Position numbers and translations under genes: made by a program. DNA of 64,000 nucleotides from Simmondsia chinensis. Its lineage: Eukaryota; Streptophyta; Magnoliopsida; Caryophyllales; Simmondsiaceae. The DNA lies in contig JAGTTD010000011.1 in the NCBI GenBank assembly GCA_018398585.1, positions 16,545,346 to 16,609,345 on the forward strand. The letters run 5' to 3'. The number at the start of each line of letters is the position of its first letter. The stretch's first letter is position 1. Shown piece after piece: positions 45,396 to 54,341 of this stretch. The notes beneath the pieces are model-generated. The model was given only the letters and a program-made list of their open reading frames with translations. It made no database searches and was not told where the DNA came from.

Positions 45396-47587
45396 TTGCT
45401 CCCTTCTTTAAAAGATTCTTGTCCCCAAGAATCTAAAGGAAGAAGATTGAAACTTGAAGATCAATGTTGATGTAGGAGGAATAAAAGAGCTTCTTATGTG
45501 AAGTGTTGGCTAAGTTGCTACTGCCGGGGATCAAAAAAATGCATCAACACATCTGACATTTTGCTTGTAGTATGCTGCACAACAGAATTTGAATGTAATT
45601 AAACCCATAAGACTGCATATGAAGTCCTTGAACACCTCGGGAGGCCTTCCAATCTCAAACCAATTGAAGGAATCCCCAATTGCAGCTAAAGCAGCCCCAT
45701 ATCTTGATCTTGGTAACAGAACACATTGAGACCCCATAAGATTGCAGCTGCCACAATTTCATCTTGGATCTTATCCAAAATTGGTAGGGCTTAAACATCC
45801 ACTTATTAAACCATGCCAGACCAAGCTCAACATACTCTTGATTGCTTTCCAATTCCACATGCTGCAGAGCTCAAGAATTCAGCAGTGAAAAGCCGTGACA
45901 CAACACAGCTGCTGATACTACAGATTTCAGCTCGATTCTTGTCCATATGGAAGCTTCTTGATGCGAACAAGTTAATACATCTTCCCAAAATCATAATAGC
46001 ACTAATCACACTCTATTTGAGCAACTCATTCATTGTTGACAGTGAAGGAAATGTAATTTTCCAAGCATTTTCAGCAGCCACTTTGAAGACTGTTGTAAGC
46101 ATCTTGAATTGGAACTTAAGTGATCCGGAAATTTCAGCTTCTTCTTTCAAAATTCTTGCATAGATCACATCATAAGCTCCCATTCTTTAATCTTGACAAA
46201 ACTTAGAGAGGATGTACCAAAAATTTCGAGTACATTGCTGTCCAATCTTGATCACTTGAGCACTTGTGACTTTTGCTTGATAATCTGGACCTTTGCTCCA
46301 CCAAGTTAAGTACTCATGAGTCATAATTAAATTCCAAGGTCACAAAGTCTTCACTTGAATTCTCAAAGCAATCCAATTGACAGATTTCATTCTACAGCTT
46401 CCACTTTTCAGATGGTTCACAAATCTTTCATCTTTTGTTTGGACCATCTTGAACTTTCGGCATTCAAATAGGTTGCTGCAACTATCTTCTTTCAAAAAAC
46501 CTTGAATTCTCAGCTTTTCCAACCACCAATCTTGCTCTAAGCGAGCTGGCATTGAGTTCATGTCAACAGACTTAAGGATGGACATCAAATCAGGACACAA
46601 ATGACACTTCAAAATTACTGAGATTAATTTCAGAACAAGAGAAGATCTATCCTAATCTTTTAATGCTGAAATGTAGAATATTTATTGATCTGGATTTCTT
46701 ATTGGACTCTTTCATCCAAACATTCAGAAGATACTGAAGCTTGTGCATCTAATTCTTCCATTCAAAACCCACACAATAGATCACAAAAGAACCATAAGCC
46801 TGCAATTGGATCAAATACTACAGCAGTTCTGAATTTTTAACCGTAAGCCTTCGTATTCCAATATCAAACCAACCATCAAGCCACATAACTTCAGAAAGAC
46901 GCACATTAGGATGTATCTTAGGCATATACTCCTTGTTCTTGGCTTGAGTAATACCATCTCTTGGCTGAGAACACCAGTTGTTAACCACCTTTCCTCAAAT
47001 ATGCTTGCCAATCCCTTGTCCTACACTGTCATTCCAGACCCGAAACAGAATCCAAACTCCACCAAGGCCTCAAGGGATCTTCCGACTTCAAACACATCAA
47101 TATGAGCATCCACTGTACTGCATTTGGTCTAAACAGAAATTTGTTCCAGCACATTACTGAATTTGTACACCTCCAACAACTCAATTGCTTGTACAGAAAC
47201 AATGCTTTGCCTTTGTTGAACCTTGAAACGTACTTTGGCAGCTTGATTACTTCGTTTCAGCAAAGAATCGACTCTTTTCAGCTTCACAAAGTCTTGAGTA
47301 TCTTCTCCCGGGTCAGGAGGTAACTTGTCATAAGAGTGTGTATTTGAATACACTATTTCTCCACTCTAAGAACCTTACAATGTATCAAGTACATTACTAC
47401 CAGCACAAATCAGATGCTGGGTTCGAGTATCAAGGATCCTTGGAAAAGTGCTTAACACATTTTGTTGTGCTATCATTTCAACTTTCCCAGTTGAAATCAG
47501 AGGTTCTGCTGTATCCGATCCTTGTATACTAGCATATACATTGGTAAAATCAGGAGCTTGAGTTAGTTCTTGTTGCCTAACTTCTTC

Positions 47588-48313
47588 TCATGGACCATCC
47601 CGATGTCCCATAATTGAATCGGACTCAATTAGAGAAAATACAGGTTGTCTGTTGTTTTGTTCTTGCAAAATCCTAAGCATCTTAGGTTGAAACACAAACT
47701 CATGCTTCAATTTCTGTATTGCAAACTTCTCTTTACCCCAAAAATCTTTCAATGCTCCGTTTAGATGGCTTCTCTTCGCTTTACTCTTTGCTTTCTTTAT
47801 CATTCCCTTGACATGTAAATCATATTCCCATTCCGGAAGCATGTATTGCTATGGCTCAACATCCTCAAGATACTCTAACTCTCGCAAAAAGTATTCATAA
47901 TGATCAACTTGTTCAACCTCATATTCTTTTAACTTGTGTTCATCAATTTCGGCATTACCGTGGTCTAATTCATCTTCAACGGCAACAGATCCCACTCCAA
48001 CCTTCTCTTTTTGCTCAACATTGAGCTCTTGTTGTATAACTCTATCCATTAGCTCTGAGGGCTCATTTGCATCAAGAACACCAGCACAATCTCGATTGAT
48101 GTTTGCAAACTGTTGAGCTGAATCATGCTGATCCACAATTCGTTGCATCACTTGGTCCATTGCCTGTTTCACTTCCTGCCAAAACTCCTCGCATTCTTGT
48201 CTCAATATTTGCCTCAATTTCTCCCAAGAATCACTCATCACGGATTGACAAGAGCTATCATCAACCATACCAGCCATATTTGCAATGTTAAGCAGCATTT
48301 CGATATGAACCAA
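47588..48313 (-). pseudogene. Unidentified acidic protein frame of the LARD-like element
   Basis: One open frame (48313-47849, 154 codons from a Met) begins MVHIEMLLNIANMAGMVDD and continues WEKLRQILRQECEEFWQEVK QAMDQVM. This is a helical, acidic protein with coiled-coil character, and its C-terminus (HYEYFLRELEYLEDVEP) is very acidic. A stop and then MLPEWEYDLHVKGMIKKAKS KAKRSHLNGALKDF follow in the same region (47842-47588), suggesting a second, basic domain cut off by a nonsense change. I do not recognise the family. Its position just after the 5' LTR/PBS side is where gag would be, so a highly diverged gag or a captured gene are both possible. Confidence 0.4.
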
Positions 48314-49357
48314 CTCAGTTCACATATGATTGCTTAAAGAAATTATACTCCTTTGCTTGCATAAACAATCACTTGCTAACGGCTCCTCAGTCCTCACTGA
48401 ATACGAACCCTAATCTGCAGAATTTCGTAACTTAGAGAACTCGAACCAAACCCTAACTACTGTGCTTCTTGAGTAACCAGACTTACAATTCTGAATTAGG
48501 CTCGACCCTAGATCACAATCAAGTCCTCAACACAATACTCAAGGCAATCTTCAAGAACGAAATCAGATTTCAACAATTTTGGTTCTCAGTTCAATGCCAA
48601 ATCCCCTTTTAAGCAAATCTCAATTCAATATCATATAATTCTTAAGAATCAACTGAATTCTTACCACTTCTATGCTTATTAACACTTCATCATGATTCAG
48701 CAACAAAAGCAGATTCTGATCAAATATGTCACTTGAAGTTCAGAAAACAGTTACCTTCACTTCTCAATTGAATGCCAGAATCAGAAACTACCTTAAATCA
48801 ACTTGTTTTTCTGATCTTTTGATTATGCTCAAGTGTAATGTTGATCCAATAGCTCACTTTAGCTTCTTCTCTAACTAAACAGATAAATATTTGATCAAGA
48901 TCAATTATGCTTCAGCACTCAACTTCAACAGCTATTGCTTGATCAACTATACTAAATTCAATCTGATATTGCAGTAATGATGATTAAAATCCATTGATAA
49001 TCGATCAACCAAGCTTATATCAATGATACTCAATCAATTAATCTCAACCGCAAAACATTCCCAGACAGTATGCAGGATGTGAAGCAATTGACAATGCACA
49101 CAAGCTCTTCAAGTTAGAATTCATATTTGAATTCTTGATCACACAAAACTGAACCGAATCAGCACAAAAATTGTTTTGTTGATGATTGATCGCAACAATG
49201 ACCAAAGCGTGACACAAAACAACTCAATTTAGTTGAAATTGATTCGATTAAATCAATTGCCAGCATCCAAGCCTTTGCAACTCAATCAACTAGAATTTTT
49301 TTTTTCCCCCTGATTTTGAGCTTGATTCGGAAGCCAAATCAAGGCTCTCATACCAAT

Positions 49358-49783
49358 TGTTAAGATCGAGATATGAATCTCAAATGCTAACCTAGGGATA
49401 GAGTAGGATAATAGAGTATAAGATGAGGAAGAAATGAAATTAGATGAGAAATAGAGAAAGAGTTGGATGAGAGAGAGAATTGATCTCAAATGAGATGTTT
49501 GATTATCAAAGTTACGAGATTACAAGCTAGAGCCTTACTATTTATACTACTTACATGACATCATCTATTACATTGAATCTAACCCATGCCTAAACCGCCA
49601 TTCACCTACATAGCTGCCATACTTGACTAACTAAGACCAAGACATAACCGACCTTAACTAATTATACTAACATGACATCCTTAGGCTAACATACATCACT
49701 TATTACATGACTTATACAAGGCTCATGCTACTTATTACATTTACATTCTATTTCATATGCCCGCTATTATGAGAATCACAACA
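49358..49783 (-). repeat. 5' LTR of the LARD-like element (426 bp)
   Basis: TGTTAAGATCGAGATATGAA to GAGAATCACAACA, next to the PBS on its left (+ coordinates) and TSD ATCAC on its right. Confidence 0.88.
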
Positions 49784-49788
49784 ATCAC

Positions 49789-50120
49789 CTCCTCCATTTC
49801 TTCTACAAATATTTTGGCCTCACTCACCAATCGATCCATTTGATCGCTCGAGGCGAACATCACGTTCGCATCGTTGACTTCGATGAGTTCGAGAAGTCTA
49901 CATATGTGGGTGAGTTTGAGTTTGACAATAAAAAACACACAAAAACTTCTCAAACTCATCGAAGTCAACGATGTGAACGTGACGTTCGCCTCGAGCGATC
50001 AGACGGAACGATAGGTGAGTGAGGCTAACACGGTGGCTCAAGAAATGGAGGAGGTGATCTAGGAGGAAACCCTCGTAAACAAAGAAGAAATTCGGGGGGG
50101 GGGGGGGGGGGAGGGGGCGA
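49789..50120. repeat. Foldback module F (hairpin, split by the LARD-like insertion)
   Basis: The left arm (49789-49910, TCACTCACCAATCGATCCAT...CTTCGATGAGTTCGAGAAG) pairs with the right arm (49940-50090, CTTCTCAAACTCATCGAAG, CGATAGGTGAGTGAGGC). The outer left part continues left of the LTR element at about 44965-45001. The insertion therefore fell inside a pre-existing hairpin. Ends with an 18-nt G run (50094-50111). Confidence 0.75.
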
Positions 50121-50391
50121 GTAAATGACCGTCCCATACAGAACTTTGAACTTCTACAAGCAGAAAATATTTGAAACTTCGAACTTTGTATATTCAGAGC
50201 AAATACCTGTATGCAAGTAAGTAGGAAAGAGAACATTGGAGTGTGCGGTAAAATGATAAAATAAGGTAAGAATTTAAAAAAAAAATTTTTTTAGAAATAC
50301 CGCCAACAGCTCCAAATTCAAATTTCAAAATTCAAATTTCAGAATTCAAAACACAGTGAACTCTAGTATACTATGTACAACAAGGTTCCCG

Positions 50392-50600
50392 TATGTCGAC
50401 ACATAGTTTTTGTGTGTCGACACACATAGTGTACTTGGAATAACCAGCTATGTACTTAATATCAAAAAACATATGCTCAAATTCACCAAAGTATGTCGAA
50501 ACAAGGGTTCAATGTGTAGAATTAACTGTACTCGAAATCACAAACAATGCATTCAATATCAGTAAATATACATTGTGTGTCAACACACTTTCACTCAAAA
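50392..50600. repeat. Palindrome array F
   Basis: ATGTCGACACATAG at 50394, TGTGTCGACACACA at 50411, TGTCGAAACAAG at 50493 and TGTGTCAACACAC at 50577, with GTACTTGGAAT and ACTCAAAAT words. It follows an ATTCAAATTTC tract (50310-50355), as in the other units. Confidence 0.7.
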
Positions 50601-50859
50601 TCTCAAATCATGTCCTCAGAATCACTACCCTTTTACTCAAAAGATAAATTGTTGCTCTTTTTAAATAGTTAATTTTAACAACTTAATTTCCTTTTCGAAC
50701 CAAGTAATTTTTAATTATTCTAATTAATTAATATTTAACTTGATTCATTTGTTATATAATACACCCTAATACATACATTAACAATTGAAGACAAATAATA
50801 TGCCCAAAATTTCAATATAATTATGTTGAGGGTTTGTATACATAGTATTAGGGACCGAG
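50601..50859. other. AT-rich spacer, no gene
   Basis: Nothing recognisable beyond AT-rich sequence between array F and the PF20167-like fragment. Confidence 0.5.
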
Positions 50860-50965
50860 GCGAGGCAAAAGGAATACACGCAAGTGAGAGACCAAGTTGA
50901 TGCTACCCAATCTAGGAGTGATGTTCACACAAATCAATTTATGTGCAAATCTAAGAACCGTATTA
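50860..50965 (-). pseudogene. Small fragment of a PF20167-like transposon gene
   Basis: Minus strand: VLRFAHKLICVNITPRLGSI followed by NLVSHLRVFLLPRL, matching the middle of the domain in units A and D (VLRFAHKLICLNITPRSGGV). It is followed by unrelated sequence on both sides. Its left half is repeated at about 51165-51235 by the local tandem duplication. Confidence 0.7.
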
Positions 50966-51430
50966 TGAATATACATCCAATGGAAATTAATAGCACATGG
51001 TTTAATTACAAGTGCGAATATACAAGGAACATCTTGAAGAGGGAACACGAATCACGACACTAAATAACAATAACAACAGCAACAAAAATGTCACGAAGGC
51101 TCCCGCAAAAGCAAGGTCTTGTTGGCCGAGGGGGTGGACTTACGCAGCCTTCCCCCTTTAGGGTACCAAGTCGATTCCACCCAATCTAGAAGTGATGTTC
51201 ACACAAATCAATTTATGTGCAAATCTAAGAACCGTATCATGAATATACATCCAATGGAAATTAATAGTACATGATTTAATTACAAGTGTGACTATACAAG
51301 GAACACCGTGAAGAGGGAACACGAATCACAACATTGAATAACAACAACGGCAACAACAAAAATGTCACGAAGGCTCCCGCCAAAGCAGGGTATTGTTGGG
51401 TGAGGGGGGGGGGGGGGGGGGGGGGGGGAT
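50891..51430. repeat. 274-bp tandem duplication containing PF20167-like and SINE-like pieces
   Basis: ACCAAGT(T/C)GAT(G/T)C starts copies at 50891 and 51165. Both contain GTTCACACAAATCAATTTAT, ACATCCAATGGAAATTAATA and ATGTCACGAAGGCTCCCGC. The second copy ends in a 25-nt G run (51404-51428), where the first has only five G. Confidence 0.8.
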
Positions 51431-51799
51431 TTATGCAGCCTTCCACTTTAGGGTACTACCCTAAAGCAAGGTTGTTTGTTAGGACTCCCACCTTAAAGAG
51501 CATGTCGTCCTAGAAGCATATGGCATGAAACTACGAGAGCAACATAGAATTAGAATCAAACACAACATAAGCTTTGTGATATGAATCAAGACTCACGGAA
51601 TATCACTGCAGGCCCGCAAGTACACAGATATACACGTGCACCTATAAACAAATAAGATCTCAAATACCTGCACCAAAAGAGGGAGTTAAGACACCAAGAA
51701 ACTCTAGTGCCAACCATAAACGAAGCACTACTCTAAGCCGCTATATCGGCTACCCTTATGCTAGCCCTCCACCCCGCTCTATTTAAAGTCATCTCCTCC

Positions 51800-52250
51800 C
51801 GTAGGTTTAGGTGGGTGAGGTCCTGTTGGATCATGTACAGCTTGTACTCTTATTAGGCTCGCCCCTCTCTCTCCTCCCTAGCGTAATATGGGGTTGTTCG
51901 CATCTCCTGATTGGAACGTTGGAAGGTCTCCTACTAACATGTCCGAACCACCCCAAATGTTGCTCCCTTAATTTATTCTCAATCGGTGCGATGCCTAATT
52001 TTCCTCTTATAACGTCATTCTTGATCCTATCCTTCCATGTATGTCCGCACATCCACCGCAACATCCTCATCTCCGCCACCTTTATCTTCTGTGTGTGTTG
52101 TTGTTTCATTTGCCAACACTCCGCCCCATAGTACATAGCCATTCTCACTACTGTCTTGTAGTATTTTCCCTTTAGCTTTAATGGGATCCTTCTATCTCAA
52201 AGTATAGCAGACGCCATCCTCTATTCATGCCAGCCTATACTAATCCGGTT
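51800..52250 (-). pseudogene. 3' fragment of an RTE-type LINE reverse transcriptase ORF
   Basis: The minus-strand frame reads KLKGKYYKTVVRMAMYYGAE CW, then KVAEMRMLRWMCGHTWKDRI KNDVIRGKLGIAPIENKL and HLGWFGHVSRRPSNVPIRR. This is the C-terminal region found in plant RTE-like LINE ORFs, downstream of the RT palm. The upstream part contains stops and the catalytic domain is absent. The fragment ends near 51800 with a frameshift. It lies between the SINE-like repeats and array G-left. Confidence 0.75.
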
Positions 52251-52364
52251 GTTGACATCCCCGTCCACGTTCACCATGTGTCGACACAGTAATTTGGTTA
52301 ACGAATCACTGAATTTGAGTACACTATGGTGATGTCTACTTGGGTATGAATTTCAGGTACAAAG

Positions 52365-52615
52365 CGACAAAGCAACAACATACCCAGTACCCCAAAGGCT
52401 CCCGCCTAAGCAAGGTCTTGGGGGGGGGGGGGGGGGGGGGGGATGTACGCAACCTTTTCCCTTAAGAGTATTACCCTTAAAGAGAGGCTGTTTCCGAGTG
52501 CCTCCAACCCGATGGTGAGGACTTTCTAGGAGGTCACCCATCCTGGTACTGCTCTTGCCCAAGCACACTTAACTTCAAAGTTCAAATGGGATCCGATGAC
52601 AGCGCGTTGGTACCC
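52365..52615 (-). mobile_element. SINE with a 5S rRNA-derived head
   Basis: On the minus strand 52615-52516 reads ATCGGATCCCATTTGAACTT, then GAAGTTAAGTGTGCTTGGGC AAGAGCAGTACCAGGATGGG TGACCTCCT (broken here for length). This follows plant 5S rRNA through its internal control region (A-box, intermediate element, C-box). It is fused to a body ending in GTTGCGTACATCC, a C-run, GACCTTGCTTAGGCGGGAGC CTTTGGG and a GTTGTTG-type tail near 52370. The body recurs at 51108-51165 and 51375-51475 without the 5S head. The element sits inside array G-left. Confidence 0.7.
52420..52442 (+). repeat. Poly(G) homopolymer, 23 nt, in the SINE body
   Basis: GGTCTT followed by 23 G and ATGTACGCAACC. The matching place in the copy at about 51130 has five G and at 51404-51428 has 25 G. 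Confidence 0.9.
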
Positions 52616-52747
52616 TATTAGGTAAATTAATTGTGATATTGAGTACAAGAATACGTGTCCACACATCTATTTCCTATGTTGACACATACTCCCCACACTT
52701 ATTGTATGTCGACACACTTATTCCGTGTGTCGACACACGTATCCTCT

Positions 52748-52870
52748 ATTTAAGTTGAAACCCTAATCGTTTCCCTCACTTCGTTTGCTCCTCTCTCTCT
52801 CACGAACCCTAGATGTGTCACCGCCCAATATCTTGGCAAATTTATCGCTTCTATTAGGTACGTAAGCTAA
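52748..52870 (+). promoter_or_regulatory. Unit G promoter and 5' UTR
   Basis: CTCTATTTAAG (52744-52754) is the TATA candidate beside the last palindrome. It is followed by CCTCTCTCTCTCACGAACCC TAG, ACCGCCCAATATCTTGGCAA A and a donor (AG|GTACGTAAGC) near 52858. An intron would run to about 53160 (TTTTTGAG), just before the ATG at 53169. It is a plus-strand mirror of units B and C. Confidence 0.65.
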
Positions 52871-53168
52871 TTTTTATTACAAAACTGGGTTTATATATGC
52901 ATGTTTTGACATTCTGTCAAAATCATTAGATCTTTTGGTCAGATTTCATCTTTCTCATGTTAAATTTTATTGCTTTTCTTTAATTTTCTTGCCAGTCTTA
53001 AGTAAAAAGCCATCTATTTGTTGTAAACCTTCATTGTCCCTAATAGTTTTTTTTTTTTTCACAAATCTCAAAGTTTCACCTTACACCCCCAAATCCTAAC
53101 CCCTCCACAGAATTTCTCTCAAATTTTGTTTATTTATTTATTTTTATTTTTATTTTTGAGTAGAAGTC

Positions 53169-53995
53169 ATGGGTCGCATGAGAAGGTACGAAACTACATC
53201 AAAGAAGAAATCGAGAGTCAAAGAACGTGAGTCTACTTCATGGGGTCATAGTTAAGTAAATTCCCCTAACCCTTTCCTCACAAAGGAAGTGTTATTTGGT
53301 AGGTTCGTAGATTGGGATTGGGTTAGGATAAAGAACTTTTGGCAATTATATGTTTTGTTCAAAGGTGTAGGTTCGCTTCAAATTTCTAGTATAAAGGAAC
53401 TGGTATTCCGGGATCTGATACGTGAATTTTATTTTAACCATTAATTTTTCTGGACAATCATCCCCGTCCATCTTCTTAACTTCCTCCAAATACTCCTTCA
53501 AGACCCTTTGAATTTCATTTCTTTCCTGTCCAACCCTCTTATATTATCTCTCAAGTTTCATCTTCTCGGCCTCTAAAGCCTCAATCTCATACCTTTTCTT
53601 TCTCTACCTTCTTAACTCCCTCCAAAAGGAGGTAGAGCGAGTAGGTATAACATTTTGATAGGGATGTCTAACGAGGAAGAACAGGAACAAGGACCCCGGA
53701 AGAGAAGGAGCATGAGCGAAACAAAGGGAAGATGATGCAAAGAACTCGAAAAGGAAGCTTAGTCTCATGGAATCTAGGACAAACGAGTTAATGTTGGCAG
53801 AGGCTAAACTGATGAACGATAAAGAACAACTCGTGAAATGTCTAATGCTAGTGCGCATTCCATGAAAGTGTTGAATTCCCACAAGAGGGGAAAGAAAGAC
53901 ATGGCTAAACTTCTGAAACTCATCGAATATCATGATTCGGACAGAAACCTTGGCCTCGACCTCGACTGAAAAGGCACCGCGAGTGGTCAATGAGG
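53169..53995 (+). pseudogene. Unit G: PF20167-like transposon gene with internally inverted coiled-coil segment
   Basis: ATG at 53169 (MGRMRRYETTSKKKSRVKER), then a TAA at 53253-53255, then TKEVLFGRFVDWDWVRIKNF, GVGSLQISSIKEL and IREFYFNH with a stop. At about 53450 the sense domain ends. 53470-53640 reads on the minus strand as a coiled-coil (EIEALEAEKMKLER, VLKEYLEEVKKMDGDD). From 53655 the plus strand resumes with SNEEEQEQGPRKRRSMSE and, after a frameshift, LMESRTNELMLAEAKLMNDK EQLVKCLM. That tail corresponds to the C-terminal basic and coiled-coil part of units A and D. The end lies in one arm of a foldback module, where the Ty3/gypsy element inserted. Confidence 0.65.
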
Positions 53996-54000
53996 CTAAC

Positions 54001-54313
54001 TGTTAAGATCGAGATTAAATCTTGATCTTAACCTAAGATAAAGAGAGTTTGGGATGAGAAAGAAGTGAAATAGATGAGAAAATAGAGAGAATTAGATGAG
54101 AGAAAGAAGTTTAATCTCAAAGAGATTGATTGATACTTTCACGATTATTACAAGCTAAAACCAGCTATTAAAAGAGCAAAATAACAATAGACATCAACTA
54201 GCAATTCTCCCGCCAAAAGCAAACCTGCAGCTTAAACCGACTAACAAACTTAGGCGCCAAAACAATCAACTACCCGCCTAATTAATTTGAATTACAACTC
54301 GATAGACATAACA
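54001..54313 (-). repeat. 3' LTR of the Ty3/gypsy element (313 bp)
   Basis: TGTTAAGATCGAGATTAAAT to CGATAGACATAACA, colinear with 59815-60158. The other LTR has an extra tandem copy of TTGATATTTTCATTTGACGA (59945-59995), accounting for the length difference. Confidence 0.92.
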
Positions 54314-54341
54314 ATCCCCTCCCCTTAGAAATTTCTTGTCC

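Larger units (their letters stand above)
45002..49783 (-). mobile_element. Large non-autonomous LTR retrotransposon (LARD-like, 4.8 kb)
   Basis: LTRs lie at 45002-45395 and 49358-49783, with TSD ATCAC at 44997-45001 and 49784-49788. On the minus strand the 5' LTR ends ATCTTAACA and is followed by ATTGGTATGAGAGCC, one base off the initiator-Met PBS TGGTATCAGAGC. AAAGAAGGGAGCAA is the polypurine tract before the 3' LTR, and CTTGGGGACAAGAATC lies just upstream of that. The ~4-kb interior has no protease, reverse transcriptase or integrase, only unfamiliar frames. Its LTR shares TGTTAAGATCGAGAT and GATGAGAAATAGAGAAAG words with the Ty3/gypsy element at 54001-60158, a plausible helper family. It inserted into foldback module F. 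Confidence 0.85.
52268..52740. repeat. Palindrome array G-left, interrupted by a SINE
   Basis: TGTGTCGACACAG at 52277, GAGTACACTATGGTGATGTC near 52317 and GGGTATG at 52344 lie left of the SINE. GATATTGAGTACAAG at 52635, GTGTCCACACATC, TGTTGACACATA, TGTCGACACAC at 52706 and TGTGTCGACACACG at 52726 lie to its right. The last palindrome is about 8 bp from the unit G promoter. Confidence 0.7.

Noticed and set aside
52516..52615. Functional 5S rRNA gene
   Set aside because: The 5' third is deleted or diverged and the segment is fused to a SINE body, so it is 5S-derived but not a gene.
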